From NCBI GenBank assembly GCA_019925095.2, contig CM034388.1, positions 28,154,934 to 28,218,933 on the forward strand: DNA of 64,000 nt. The letters run 5' to 3'. Below the pieces are notes generated by a model. It worked only from the letters and a program-made list of their open reading frames with translations. It was not told where the DNA came from and searched no databases. Of this stretch, positions 28,922 through 41,221 are shown one piece after another. The stretch comes from Dendrolimus kikuchii. Lineage: Eukaryota; Arthropoda; Insecta; Lepidoptera; Lasiocampidae. Positions within the stretch are counted from its first letter, which is position 1; each line of letters begins with the position of its first letter. A program made the position numbers and the translations under genes.

Positions 28922-29140
28922 AACAAAACTACGTTTAACGGTTTTAAGCGCGGTAATTTTATTTCATTTTGGTTTTTCCGACGTTTCGGCCACTTTTCAG
29001 TGGCCGTGTTCACGGAAGACAAAGATGTCAAGTGTCAACGAGTATTGTTAAAGTTTTATTTAGCCTACCGCCAACTTATTAATTTTAATTATTTAATTTT
29101 AATTTTGTTTATGGTTATTATTTACTCTATGCCTAATCTA
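28922..29140. mobile_element. Truncated MITE (one terminal repeat only)
   Basis: Starts with the same terminal repeat as 26269-26555 (AACGGTTTTAAGCGCGGTAA), then the interior in the opposite orientation (CCGACGTTTCGGCCACTTTT, CACGGAAGACAAAGATGTCA, CTACCGCCAACTTATTAA). It breaks off at CCTAATCTAATTTA without the second repeat and is fused to a LINE tail. Confidence 0.7.
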
Positions 29141-29144
29141 ATTT

Positions 29145-29335
29145 ACTACCGCTTCGCAACATGTTATGGCTTGAAGAGAAGAAGCGGCGCAAGAAACTCT
29201 TCAGCAAACATGCCTAGCTCTAATAATTTTATATAATATTAAGGCGATAAGACCGCCCCTTGTACACAATTAGAATAATACTAGTTCGTAAGTTTTCTGT
29301 AATGGTGTACAATAATGTGATATCTATCTATATTT
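29145..29335 (+). repeat. CR1/L2-type LINE 3' tail (Rep-E)
   Basis: ACCGCTTCGCAACATGTTAT, AGAGAAGAAGCGGCGCAAGA, AAGGCGATAAGACCGCCCCT, AATGGTGTACAATAATGTG, then ATCTATCTAT. Last coding and UTR part of the family. Confidence 0.6.
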
Positions 29336-29339
29336 CATT

Positions 29340-30000
29340 ATGAATATTGCAAAACTTCTAAAAAAAAAAAATATATCATTGTAGTTTTATTCGATTTTTA
29401 AATATGTATGTTCTGAATAAAAAAAAACTGCTCTTTAATAAATTAATAAACGTAATTTTTCTATCGAATTTTGCCCGTAAGTTCGAGATAACACTATTTT
29501 AAAGAATATTGTTCCAAGAGCATCGATTGAATGAGTTCCTCCGACACTAAGTACATCGAAACGTGCGCACTGAAAGATTATAATAGCCCTCATTGTTCAG
29601 CGGGTTCCAGCATTGGACGAATAAATTATAGAGTCAGATGAAGGCGGTCCGATATAGTCCTTAAGGAGGACATTTTAATAAATTTAAAATAACGCTTATC
29701 GTTGTCTCGCGGAGTCGTGATTTCGTTAGGTTCGCGGTCGGTTCTAGGGCCCGAATGAGTCGTCACGAGCGATTACTAAATTAATTAGGACCCAGCCTCG
29801 GATGTTGATTGCGGCTTAGATTATTTTCCCACACGACCTGACGTACCTTAGATCTTGGAGATTTTACTTTACTATTGTTTATGTTATTAGACAGGGGCCA
29901 GGGCTTGTGTGACCTGAAATGTTTGAAATAGACGTACATTTCTGGTCTCTGGTCTCTGTTATAATTGAAATGTCTAAAAATTGTAAGTACGAGTGAATTT
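29340..30000. other. Intronic, no gene recognised
   Basis: No repeat shared with the rest of the window and no coding similarity. Confidence 0.35.
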
Positions 30001-30004
30001 GTTC

Positions 30005-30205
30005 AAGACTAGCGGTCCCAGCAAACGTCCTGCCTGGAAAATGTAGGTCCCGATTGTAATGTCTCCTACCGATTTTAATTGTGAATCTAAACCATCCGGG
30101 GACCCATTCAAACACACAAAAAATTTAATTAAAATCGGTAAAGTCGTTCTCAAATTATGCGCATACATACATTTTTACGATTCATTTTTATTTATATAGA
30201 TATTA
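30005..30205 (+). repeat. Helitron-like short repeat
   Basis: GACTAGCGGTCCCAGCAAAC, TGTCTCCTACCGATTTTAAT, AAACCATCCGGGGACCCATT, AAAATCGGTAAAGTCGTTCT, ending TTTATTTATATAGAT. Related to 27405-27745. Confidence 0.6.
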
Positions 30206-30459
30206 AGAAATGTTAATATTTTTATTTTGTAGCAACACAATAATACTATTATTATCATTGTATGGCTGCTAAATAAAAATAAAATTGTGAATATTTTGAA
30301 TAAATTAATAGCGTGCCACGTTGAAGGGAATATTTCAATGGTTTACTCTTATATCTTTGTTTTTATATCAATATTATTATTTTTTACAATTGATATAAAT
30401 AAAATATTTTTTGCTAAATATAACAAATAATGTAATACTCAAGATTATAAGTAGAATAC

Positions 30460-30605
30460 TGAGCCTAGTTCACCGTCTTCTATGCGTAAGGTGCCCAAAA
30501 GGCTGGCTACATTTCCTCGCTGGATCGCCATACTAATCCATTGCCCGAGATAGGCACCAACCTACTGATCACCTGAATAGTCAATAGTTATTTTAATTAT
30601 TTACA
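30460..30605 (-). mobile_element. LINE C-terminal relic (IQRGN-A type)
   Basis: On the - strand ATCCAGCGAGGAAATGTAGC and following codons read IQRGNVASLLGTLRIEDGE, the end of a reverse-transcriptase protein also seen at 50660-51000. Only the last ~40 codons are left. Confidence 0.5.
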
Positions 30606-30639
30606 AATAACAAAAATATTAAACGGATCAACTAAATTG

Positions 30640-30785
30640 TATCAATTTGGTTGAAAGGCAAGCACTGCTGTGCTTCAATGATATTGAGAATTCAATTTTA
30701 TGTTTATATGCATCACTTTGGTTGATTCATTCAAATCGAAAGACAGAAATGAAACGTCCAATGTCGGCTTTACATAAATAAGAAT
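30640..30785 (+). repeat. Rep-H dispersed repeat, copy 1
   Basis: TTCAATTTTATGTTTATATG, GGTTGATTCATTCAAATCGA, AAGACAGAAATGAAACGTCC, AATGTCGGCTTTACATAAAT. Also at 33880-33990 and 59155-59265, same orientation. About 110 bp, non-coding, unknown type. Confidence 0.55.
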
Positions 30786-30789
30786 ACGA

Positions 30790-33700
30790 TATTACTGGAA
30801 TAGTCTTAGGGACAACCAAAAGAAAGATGTTTAAATCTTAAATGACTTTAATATTCGACCAGTTCCATTAGGTAAGTTAAGGACTGTATTCTAACAGCTA
30901 CTGTTAGATAAATCAAAGCTTTCAGTTCATAATTCAAATCAAAAAATAGTTTTCTATCTACAAGTTCAGGCTCTTGGCTAAAGTCTAGATAGCAAAACAT
31001 TCAGAAAATTAGAAAAGTAACAAATTGTTGTTGAATTGTATGTTTGGACCGCTACAGAAGCAGTTCAGGCCGAAATGAAACAATTATATATTGCGCCTAC
31101 ACTAATTGCGGTGCGTCGAGGTGCGCGGGCGCGCATCTGCGACCCATATCTCACGGCTGTTTTGTAATGCTAATGCCGGTCTGTGCAGCTCTAATTTGTA
31201 TTTTGGTGGATTCCTCGTTTTAACGGGGCTATTAAAGTGTTCGTAGAAGATGTTGTTCTGTTCTGAAGATTTAGTTCTAATATTTTGGCATGTCCAAAGT
31301 GCGTCCTTAGGTTTTATATTGTTAAAATAAGCCTATTTTTTAAATTCGCCACCTCCTCCATCATGGCCAGGACAGAAGTCTTTTTTTCTTTCTCTTTAAG
31401 ACTACTCAGGGAAATAGAAAAAAATATATCTTTATTTTTCTTTCTCTTCTTACTTTTCAAAATTCTTAAAAGCTATTACATAATTATATTCTTTTTTTAT
31501 TTCATCTTACACAGAGATCGTGTATGATCTTTTGTATTTTTCTACTTCTAGTGTTATCTATCTATCTTGTATATATATTTCATAGATACTATTTTCTAAC
31601 TTTATGATCATTTATGCTATTGAAAGCATATTAGTATTATATTAGTAGCTCCATAATCAGTTATTTAGGTAATAACGGTCGCTGCAAATGGAATCGTTTA
31701 AGACGATCAGATGCGGTCAGATATATTATGTGATATTTTTTTAAAATAAATAAGAGTTGTGGTAGCTAATTAGAATAATTTTATCAAGTATATCACAAAC
31801 AACAGCGTAGATATGAATTTTCGGACCTACCACGATCGAAGGACCGAAAACATCCAAATATGGTCTCAAAGTTACTAGGACTACAAAATCCTGGAAGAGT
31901 TAGTTGGTATGGCGCTCCTAAGCCACCTTACGGTCCTGAACGTCTGAAATGTTGATAATTGCCAAAAATAGCCACAGGTGGCGCTACTAATATTTCCTAA
32001 ATTAAATTTTAATAAGCTTTATGTGATGACATTAATCATGATTGATAAATTTTATGACATGATCACATTAATCTTGGTTGGCAAAAGTTTTTTAAGTGTT
32101 TTTAAAACGCAACTTTGACACGCTTAATTTCATTAAGCTTTCGCTTTAGAACGCTACAACAATTGATAGATTAGATTTATATGGCTTTTGATATCTATTA
32201 AATAATTAAACTTTTAGTAATCAAACACTCTATGACTGATTGTTATAAGAAAATATAAACTAAAATAATTATATATCATATAATGTATTAAATATATCAT
32301 AAAACTACACAAATCAGTTTTAAACTGATAAACTGCTTTAAAAATCTGCTCAGTAAAATTTAGTTAAAAAAGTTATCCAGCACAGAACCGCCTAAGCAAC
32401 TCGGTTACTAGGATACCATTCCTGTTAGAAGGTAATCTAAGAATGACCAAAATCTTTTGACCTATTCTGGTTTACTGTTGGAAGCTTTTGTATTTGAATG
32501 TGTTTGATAATAGGGCGACTGTGGGTCTGGTTATATTGGGCGAGTGGAAGTGGGAAGGGAACGTCTGGCAAATCGGCCCGCCCCTACACATTAAGTGTTA
32601 CGCCTCGACGATTTACGCTCCTAGTACATCCAGTGCAGTGCGTTGTCAGTAATCAGTGACGCTAGTTAATTTTCGTAGACAACGAACATTCAAATAGTGA
32701 GTTATTATATCCCACAGTGTGGTACTGATATGTGTATTTGTTTAATTTATTTTATGTAGTCTTTTATCCATTTCTCCAAATCAGACATGTTTGTAAATAA
32801 TACGCGTGCATTAGTCCCATTTATTAATTTTAATATATTTTCTGAATCCACCAAAACATTAGTTATGTAAGTTCATTAGTTCTTTCTTGGTCGTAATGAG
32901 TCACAAGAAATATAATTAGTGTATAGTATACCTACTCTATCAAAGAAACATGTGTTCATAATTCCTCAGAAAAATTCAAGACCATTGTCCTACATACTGA
33001 AATCGTTCTACAAAACATTATTACCACATAATCGTGCACATTCTTTGGGATTTTCTTAAAATCTACTCATGTCGTGATAAGTCGCGTCGTGAGACGTAAA
33101 CCTTTGATGTATTCCGTCTAAAGAAATAACCGACAGAACAAGCGATTAGCTGCTGCGATTGGTCGACAGATGTCGCTACTCTTACTAATCAGTAGTGAAA
33201 TGTGGGGACATTCAACGTAACCAGGTAGTGACAGTGGAGCGTGTATAACTCGAAACTTTAACCCAATGCAGGATGCTGCTGTGTGTAGAATGTCAAAATT
33301 GATCGATAATGTAGGTATCTCAGCAATCGATATTGATAATAATTAATTTGAAAATTGTCTTTGGCCAAATAAACACGAAAATGAAACCGGCTTTATCGGA
33401 TTAATTAATCCTTTTGAATTTAGAATTGCCTTAGGTAACGCTACGCTGAGCTTTTTAAAGGATTACCATCCCTAAGAGTTGACAACTAACGTTAGGGCTT
33501 TGATCTCCTAGTATAACCGACGACCACGCGTGGCGGTCGTAACCGTCACAACTAAAAATCAATTTGTTTAGATTAAGATCCCATAGTTATTAATTAAATA
33601 GGACCTGTAAAATTATTTATGTTTGCATGATAACTTATTAGTTGTCTTGGATTTTGTTTGAATTGATTGTATTCAAAATTAAGCAAATTCAATGTACTTT

Positions 33701-33879
33701 GAAATAGTAACTTTTGTTCATAGACTAATGGCCGATTTGTTATAATCTTTTGGCTTGTATTACTCTGCTAGTTAACATTTGACATGAACATCCATATAAG
33801 TAATGTCAATTTTTTACCAATGACACCATATTGAATCAATGTGGTTAAAATGTACGGAATTGTAAGGGAACGATGATAT
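30790..33879. other. Longest largely repeat-free intronic stretch
   Basis: About 3 kb in which I find no recognisable transposon. It includes GC-richer islands near 31080-31150 (GGTGCGTCGAGGTGCGCGGG) and 32510-32690 (CAAATCGGCCCGCCCCTACA, then GTCAGTAATCAGTGACGC, two TCAGT initiator-like words). A T-rich open frame at 31285-31527 is not gene-like. Repeat-poor intron near a developmental regulator may hold enhancers. Confidence 0.4.
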
Positions 33880-33990
33880 TCATAGCATTGAATACCACAT
33901 TTTTATGTTTACTCAAATCATTTTTGTTGCATCATATAAATTGGAAGACGGAAATGAACTGTCTAATGTCGGTTAATGTAAAAGAATGGG
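33880..33990 (+). repeat. Rep-H dispersed repeat, copy 2
   Basis: TTTTTATGTTTACTCAAATC, TTGGAAGACGGAAATGAACT, GTCTAATGTCGGTTAATG. Diverged from copy 1. Confidence 0.5.
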
Positions 33991-34082
33991 TAGTAAGAAT
34001 ATATAGAAACCCGGCCTCAATGAAGTGCATTATTAAAATAAAACATATATAAAAAGATTTTTAGACTGAAAAAGAAATAAAC

Positions 34083-34318
34083 AGACGGCTTCTATGGTTG
34101 AGCGGGCTAAACGTTTGCCGGCCAAGCTCACTGCAACGCAGAGGCTCCGTGTTTAATTCCTGGTGTGGTAAATTTTGGAAACGAATTTTCCGTTATTTTC
34201 TATGGTCTGGGTGAATGGGACCGGCTCCGGAGTAGACCTTTATATATTAAATTACCCATAACACAAGCGTCACTTGCTTAATTTGGGGATATACATATGT
34301 GTGTGTCTGCCGACTACA
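34083..34318 (+). repeat. SINE-1 (tRNA-derived), complete
   Basis: Reference copy: CTTCTATGGTTGAGCGGGCT (A-box-like), GCCAAGCTCACTGCAACGCA, GAGGCTCCGTGTTTAATTCC (B-box-like), GGTAAATTTTGGAAACGAAT, TATGGTCTGGGTGAATGGGA, CCCATAACACAAGCGTCACT, TGCTTAATTTGGGGATATAC, GTGTGTGTCTGCCGACTAC. About 235 bp. Possible 7-bp TSD AAAGAAA at both ends. Confidence 0.75.
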
Positions 34319-34779
34319 AAGAAACTTGTATTATAAATCTGTTTTTTAGTATTTTTATTATAGTACATCCATAACTGATTCTTCGGCTTTATAGTTGCTG
34401 GGGACTTATGAAGGACCTTTTTAATTTCTCCTCTTACAACTCAAAAATTTTACTGAAAGCAAACTACTTGAGCGTAGATTATAAAATAATATCAGAATTA
34501 TTAATCGAAAGTTTATACATCTGAGTCAATCCATTACTTTTTCTACAGTGGTCCCAATGTAAGAGTTAAGATTAAGTCGATATTTATAAATCCTTTCAAA
34601 TGTACTCTTTTCGTGTTTCTTATAATCCTGAATTAAGGCTGTGAATAAATAAATCTGCCGAAGAGGAAGAGCTTAAATATTTGTGCCGTTTGGAGTTGAA
34701 ACATTAGGTCTGTGAGCAATCGGCAAAGAGTATTCTTCTTCAAAGAAATTTGCAAGAAAATTTTGATTTCATCCGTGAA

Positions 34780-34935
34780 TAAGCATTTCAAAATCAAAAT
34801 CAAAATCAAAATCAAATCATTTTTATTGCGAACTAAGTGTAATACATAGGTCTTATTCAATATAGCTGAGAACTTATTACTTAGCTGGCCTTTCATAGCA
34901 TCGCAATATAAAATTACTTAACCTATCTCTATATA
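34780..34935 (-). repeat. LINE 3' tail with (ATTTTG)n
   Basis: CAAAATCAAAATCAAAATCA (five repeats) followed on the + strand by AATCATTTTTATTGCGAACT. Read on the - strand this is a 3' UTR ending in AATAAAAATGATT plus an ATTTTG simple-repeat tail, as in several CR1/L2-like families. Confidence 0.5.
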
Positions 34936-36460
34936 ATATTTAATTTGGCAATAAGCATCGCCATACAGTGCGACAATGCAACCAACCTTCTGGGCACGCT
35001 CCTATCTGACAGTGATTTGTTACACAGTCTTTAAATAAGATTATTTGTGCGATTTACAACTTAGTTTATTTTTAGATTTTAATTACATTTTTTAAGTTAG
35101 TTTTAGTTTTCAACCTACTGAGATTTATTTAAAACATTCATTTTTCTGCGTGTATTGTTCCTAATGTATGGAAAATCTGAAATAATTGCTTTATAACTTT
35201 GTGTTCAAAGCTAACTCGAAGCTATGGCAAAAGTTTTTAATACGATAGCGAGTGTGAACCTGTACAAAGTGCATTATAAGTGTTCATTTTAAGCAAATGA
35301 ATATTTAATAGCCGAGGTGCCGCCTAGAGCTGTTTACACTTAAATGTTCAGCTTTCAAGTTTTTACTCAGCAGCTGGCTCAATTATTTAGTCCGGCCAAT
35401 GTCCTGGCTTAAGGTGTTTTAAATTATCGTGATGGGGACGATTTTAAGAGTTTACTGACTGGTGTTAAGTGTAAAATTCATAGACAATGTAAGAGTACAA
35501 TATCTTTGGTATAACCGTTATACTAAATTGATTTAGGATTCCGGTACGAAGACGCATAGCTAAAAATTGCGACTCCATTTTTTCCTTATTTAGAGAAAGG
35601 GTCCGAATATCTCCGTAGTTTAATAACCATTTGCTTGAGCACAATAAAATAGTCTTTGTAATTCAGGAATTTTAAAATTTGAATCTGCAGTTTTAGAAAT
35701 TACCTCATCAAATTATTCGGAATTAACGTAAGATCTTTAGTAGGTGCTGGATGAGGAAAATGAAGGACTGGGTTATTTTTCGCTAATTTGGGGAGGTCTA
35801 AATGCTCTTTGTCTAGGAGTGGACTGCGATTGACTGCTAATAATTTTTCACACACTCCACCTCTGTTAATGTTACTGTCTATGTCTAACGCATCTTATTT
35901 GCAGCATTAAAAATAACGCGTTAAGAATAAGGTACGTCATTAGTGTTTACCACCACCAACTGAGTTATCTGTTAATATTTCACGTCACTAGCAATGTTGC
36001 ATCTCAAATAACGGATTAACCTTGGGTACACTGAGTTATGTCTTTATTAGTACGGTAATTAAAGTATCATGGCGCAGGTGTCGCAGAAGCATCATGGTGG
36101 GCTGCAACGTCGTAACGATGCCGACACCCTTTATCTTATACAGCATCGTGATTTAGAAAAACTGTCCGAAAGTCGGTGTAATTTCAATAATTACTTAAAA
36201 TACTTGCCTATAATGGACACAGACACTTATTCACAACAAAATAGCTTTTGTAAATGAGAAATAATAAAATCGGATCTGCTATTTCGTAGATTACCTTGTT
36301 AACGTATTTATTTGTAACTAATTGCACTTGTCACTTTGATTGTGTGATGTTTTCTGTCGATTATTTATTCGATATCAAGAATTTTTAATTTTAAACAAAA
36401 AACAATTACATCGCCTTTGAAGATCGTGACGAAAATTGAAATGAAAACATAATTTCTATA
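34936..36460. other. Intronic, no gene recognised
   Basis: AT-rich. A small old repeat motif (AATGTTGCATCTCAAATAAC near 35992-36011) is shared with 6600s and 17050s. A 62-codon frame at 36069-36257 is unsupported. Confidence 0.35.
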
Positions 36461-36464
36461 CAAC

Positions 36465-36790
36465 TTCAGGTTACCACTACACCATTCCATCATCGGACCA
36501 CAAGGCACTCTGGTCTACGCCATCGTTTCACAGTGGAAACGCTACCAGTGCATACTAAACGTTTCGCCTTCACGTTCCTTCTGCGTACGGCAGAAGTGTG
36601 GAATGCACTACCAGAGTCCGTGTTTCCCGAAAAGTACAACCGGGTATATTCAAGTCTCGTGTGAATAGGTACTATCTAGGTCTTCTAGGTAATCGTGCTT
36701 CATCCTCGACCGCATCATCGTCCGGCATTGGACGTGATCGTGGTCAAACGCAAGGCTATTTAATAAAAAAAGGGTTAGATAAAGGATTAG
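36465..36790 (+). pseudogene. LINE C-terminal relic (copy 3, best preserved)
   Basis: With one frame shift reads RFTVETLPVHTKRFAFTFL, LRTAEVWNALPESVFPEKY and FKSRVNRYYLGLLGNRASSS, ending GRDRGQTQGYLIKKG and poly(A). This is the C-terminal tail of a jockey/R1-like reverse transcriptase (WN-LP--VFP and FKSRVN motifs). The latter half (36598-36828) is open. Confidence 0.65.
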
Positions 36791-36829
36791 AAGATAAGGT
36801 GATATTAAACATTCCTATTATTGATTAAA

Positions 36830-37450
36830 GATGATAAAGTTCTTCAATTAAAATTATACACTGTTAGAAAGAAATACAAGAATATCACAATTTACTTTGC
36901 ATGTTTGCAACATGTTCAGAACTGTCGTGTGCCAATTATTATAGATTAATCAGGCATTATATTTTTATTACTTCTAATATTTCTAGTCTTTGAATGAAAA
37001 GTCGCCTGACATTACACCTGCAGCTGACTAACTGGCTGGATGTAAATAGTTTCCAGGTGTGAATCCTTGATGTGTGGTAATAGTAATCAATTGTGATTGT
37101 TTATGAAATCCTAATATCTCAAAGACTAGGGAACATCTCTAATTGTTAGGGATAGAAACCTGGGAGAGGACGCATGCAACGCTTACGTAGTTTTACTAGC
37201 CTAGTACATATTGTAACAAGTTGTATCTTACCAAGCGTGTAACGAAACGAATTTATGGAGGTATGTTGTATGTATATAATTTTAGTACGTCATGTCATTA
37301 TTATAACTATAATAAATAATATTTTTCTTTCCTTTTATTGTGCTTTTGTCTTACTAAGTATGCACTGTTTGCTACATACAACTCCATGAATTCTATGAAA
37401 AGTAATTGTGTAACATATTTCTGTATAAAATTGATTTAAAAAAAAGTATG
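36830..37450. other. Intronic, no gene recognised
   Basis: No coding or repeat signal recognised. Confidence 0.35.
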
Positions 37451-37454
37451 AGTT

Positions 37455-37655
37455 AATCAATTATTGCTAGATGTGTTGCTGGGGAGTTTCTTGCCGCTTC
37501 TTCTCCTTAAAAGCAATAACACGTTGCGAAGCGGTGTACATAGACTAGGAAGTAAAATTTTAACTTGTATGTATGTGACCTTCAAAAAGTGTTCTCCAGT
37601 GGAACTTATTTTGAATAAAAACTTTTGAATTTGAATTTGAAATTTGAATTCAAGT
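37455..37655. repeat. LINE tails: Rep-E segment (minus) and (AATTTG)n tail (plus)
   Basis: CTTGCCGCTTCTTCTCCTTA to ACGTTGCGAAGCGGTG is the reverse complement of the 29150-29215 block. It is followed on the + strand by TCCAGTGGAACTTATTTTGA, ATAAAAACTTTTGAATTTGA and more AATTTG units, a simple-repeat tail of a LINE. Confidence 0.5.
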
Positions 37656-37659
37656 ATCC

Positions 37660-40155
37660 AGTGCTGACTGTGAAGGGAATCACTAGAAAATTTGCTGCAG
37701 ATCGTGATTACCGATGTGAATGTTTTCCCAACCTACGCCATTAAGCTTGGTGGGCATACAGTCCTTTACCTTGAAATAGGGGTACCCGAGAATAGCAGGG
37801 TTTTTGTGGGCTTATATGTATTCTGACCACAGATTATTATACATTTTATATTTGGGATTTTACATCCCTTGTAATTTGCGTAATAAGAAGTTATGTTGAT
37901 CGTTTAGTCAGAGTATTATTAAACACTGTAATAAATTTTAGAAGTAATGTATTTAAAGATGGTATCTGATTTACATGTCTTAAATATCTGGTAAGAATGA
38001 ACCCTTCTTTAACCTTTTAAAACATACATAAACATGATTGCTTTAAAAATTTCGCAATATAAAAATTCCGTCTTCACAGTTGGAGGTATTCCTTCAATAT
38101 TGAATCCATTCTGGACATAAATTCAATTTTAATATTTAAGTGGCCATTGCGGACATTCTGAAACACAATTATTCCGAACCGATGTTATCAGTTAGAGTGA
38201 AACTAAAAAACGTCGAAAGATTCTGCGCACACCATAGAGATTGCCGATATGTGACTGCGTGTCAAAATTTCCGAACGCTCCCGAAACAGCGGGACCCCAT
38301 CCATTATGTATCATCCTCGGGAATTCGATACATAAAACATTAACGAGTAAACTTTTTATTTGCTTACGTGAAGGGAGCACAACAGTTGATTTCTTTGCTA
38401 TTTATTGAAAAAAAAAAACTGAGCATATACAACTCGGGAACATCCAGGTTTCGGTGGGAAAGGCCACGTCGCTCATGCAATTGAACAATACCGACACTTT
38501 TTACGCTTCGTGTCCATTTCGTTGGAATTCACGTTATTTTGTGCTCAGAAACTGGATTGCCAACAACCCACGGACGATTTCGAAAACGATGTTGTTTTTA
38601 CACGAGACAACCTCGATTGGTAATTGAATGCCCCTTGACAGTTCTTACTTGAATTTCGAACGCAACACTTTATCGCCATTGGTAGTGTTAAATTGCATTC
38701 GGTGACTTAAAGTTCGAAGTTTAAAGGTTTAATTTTAGTTAAAAGCATCGCACCCAGTGCTAAGCAGCCAGTGTTGGTGCGGCCGCCCACGCGGGCCGCG
38801 GTGCGTGGCGCGGCGGATCACGGCGTCGTCACATGTGCGCCCACGTGACGCCTACCGACGCACAACATTGCGAAAAAAAAAACCTAAATATCTCAACGTA
38901 ACTCCCGTTTCAACCTTGAGATTTAAAGCCTTCGTTAAATTGCCGCATGTGGGCAACTCGGGGACGACTCATAAGTTCCACTCGGACGCTTTGTTCATTG
39001 TATTCGAATGGAATTCAAACCTTTCTCAATATACTTGTGGTGAATTAAATCTGACGGTATACAACGATCATTAATGTATCTCTAGCCGACTGGGAATTTT
39101 AATTGATTGCTAATAAACTTGGGTGGATGGTGAGGCAGCGGCGGCGATGAGCCATCTGGATAATCTTAATAATTCTCGCGTCGCGTGTCGGCAGTTAATT
39201 AAGCTATTTGTCAGCTGGCTGGTCAATTTACATTTCTCCCGGAGTCCCGGGGATTCTCTCCGGCGCGGGAACTTCCAAACGACGTATTATTATCCTTTTA
39301 GGGAGGGCGGCTTCCTCACACAGTCGTAAGGCTCCACGATGCCTTTTATTGGGACCACCTGTGTTTGTTTGCCGGACGTCTGAATTGTCCAGTAAATAAG
39401 GTTAGCGGAATATTCACCCGTGCCGTCTTAATGCTATTTAGTGGCGGTGTCGTTCATTTGCATGCGACTGGGGACAAGAATTAGCATTTAACGTGGAATG
39501 AGGACGTAGCGATCTAAATCATTGGACTTGGTTCAGGAGTGTTTCGCCGTATTTACGAGGCAAGGGTGCAGAAATGTTAATCATAATAAACCGGTCAAAT
39601 TATATCTAAAGCCAATAACGTCCATATCGATGGACACGACTCTTAAGGGGATAAGTATCCTACTACACTTATCCAATGTGCGTATCATGATGTTTGCCTA
39701 AGTACATAATGAAAGCAATTATATGTTTGGGGTCTAAAGTGTTTCCTATAGGTTTACCACTGTATTATGTTGTGGTTAAGTAATCAGAAGGTTGCTTATC
39801 AGAAGGTGTTCTTGAGGTGTGAGAGAAATCAAACTAAGGTTTTCGTTTTAACTATTTGCACGATTATATTGTCCACACGCAAAATGTACATATATATAAT
39901 TCTACACACAGTTAAGTAATAAGGTGTGGACTGATATGTTCTGCGAGACAAGACCGGTATGTCGCAATATTCGGGTATGACTGCCGATCGCGCGTCGTAG
40001 TTTCCCGAGCGCTAAAACTGCTGACAGAGCGACCTGTGTCACCATATACGCGTATTAGATAAGAAGAGGAATTTATGCTCTCTGCCAGGATAAAAACGTG
40101 GAACTTATCTAAAACTATAGGCTTAAACTAACGGTAATACTCGTGTCAGTCGTGT
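37660..40155. other. Repeat-poor intron with a GC-rich island
   Basis: No transposon recognised. 38760-38870 is strikingly GC-rich (GGTGCGGCCGCCCACGCGGG; GTGGCGCGGCGGATCACGGC) with GCCCACGTGACGCC, an E-box/CRE-like word. 39120-39350 is also GC-richer. Short open frames there look like composition effects, not SRF exons. Possible regulatory region. Confidence 0.4.
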
Positions 40156-40156
40156 A

Positions 40157-40471
40157 TCCGTGCAGGAACGGAGAAAGAATACAATTTCCTGCGGCCCGGC
40201 GGCCTGTCGTAAGAGGCGACTAAACAACCCACAGCCAGGTGGTAGAGTATTTGCTCGACTGGATGGCGACCACCCCTGGTCTAAAGTATGCCGCCATAAC
40301 AACCTTGTGTTGTGTTCCGGCATTAGTGACCAGGTTCCAGTCTCCCTTAAGAGAGCAGCAGCGCATTTGTAGCACCTTTGTTGTTGCAAATGTCCATAGG
40401 CGATGGTAACCGCTTTTCATCTAGTGGGCCGTCTGCCTGTCTGCTGAACTCCTGCAATAAAATAAAAAAAA
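40157..40471 (+). repeat. Rep-A retroposon, full-length young copy
   Basis: TCCGTGCAGGAACGGAGAAA to CTGCAATAAAATAAAAAAAA. Nearly identical to the 28030 copy. Confidence 0.85.
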
Positions 40472-40474
40472 GTC

Positions 40475-41220
40475 AGATATGAGATCTCGTAGATTGTTGG
40501 CAGTTACCTAGACGTCTGTTAATTTTTTGCGTATGTCATTTTATGCGGTCGTTTTCATTCTTCGAGTTGCAGGGAGTCGTAAACTAGGTGCTGGTCACCA
40601 ATACATCAACATGCGCCGTCGCCACACGTTGTCGGACACAAGTATAAGAATGTCGTGCACGCAACACGATTCATGGGAACTTGTTCTCCCCGTCCAGTTA
40701 GCTTGGTGAAATGTATTGACAAGTGGTCTTCCTTGATCTGTATCGGCGTGATGGTATCACGGTCGGCGCTTCAGTCGGCTGTTGCCATGAACCCGTTGTA
40801 TTGTGAAGATCACAGATAAACCTTGTTTATTTAACGCTAAAATTTATTCAACTGGCCATTAAGTTGTGAGTTATTAAGAGACGGGTCCATATGCACCGGT
40901 AACGTCGTTTTTATTGTCGTTGTTGTACCAGTTTTTTTGGACGTCCATGAGTCGGATATAATTTAATTATTAACGGATTTGATGTTATGTCCGTATCTTT
41001 AATTGGGGAATCTATCATATTATACTTGTCTGAGTCTACGCCGAGTCTACGACTACAGGGAGTTTTAGTGGGTATTTCCACCAGCAGGAGTCGGCGTGTC
41101 CTACAGGCCCTCACCGTGATTTTTACGATGACCAGTTCGTAAGCGGATTTTTTTTCATAAAAAAAATAAGGTATCATCTTAACTAATATTATAATCACTG
41201 CACATGTGAGTTTGTTTATG
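40475..41220. other. Intronic; R1-type UTR scrap
   Basis: No gene. 41055-41150 carries GGGAGTTTTAGTGGGTATTT, CCACCAGCAGGAGTCGGCG, CAGGCCCTCACCGTGATT, a weak match to the R1-type UTR. Confidence 0.35.
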
Positions 41221-41221
41221 A

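Noticed and set aside
38757..39074. Candidate SRF exon 2 in the GC-rich island
   Set aside because: No frame gives the AYELSTL-type continuation of the MADS box.
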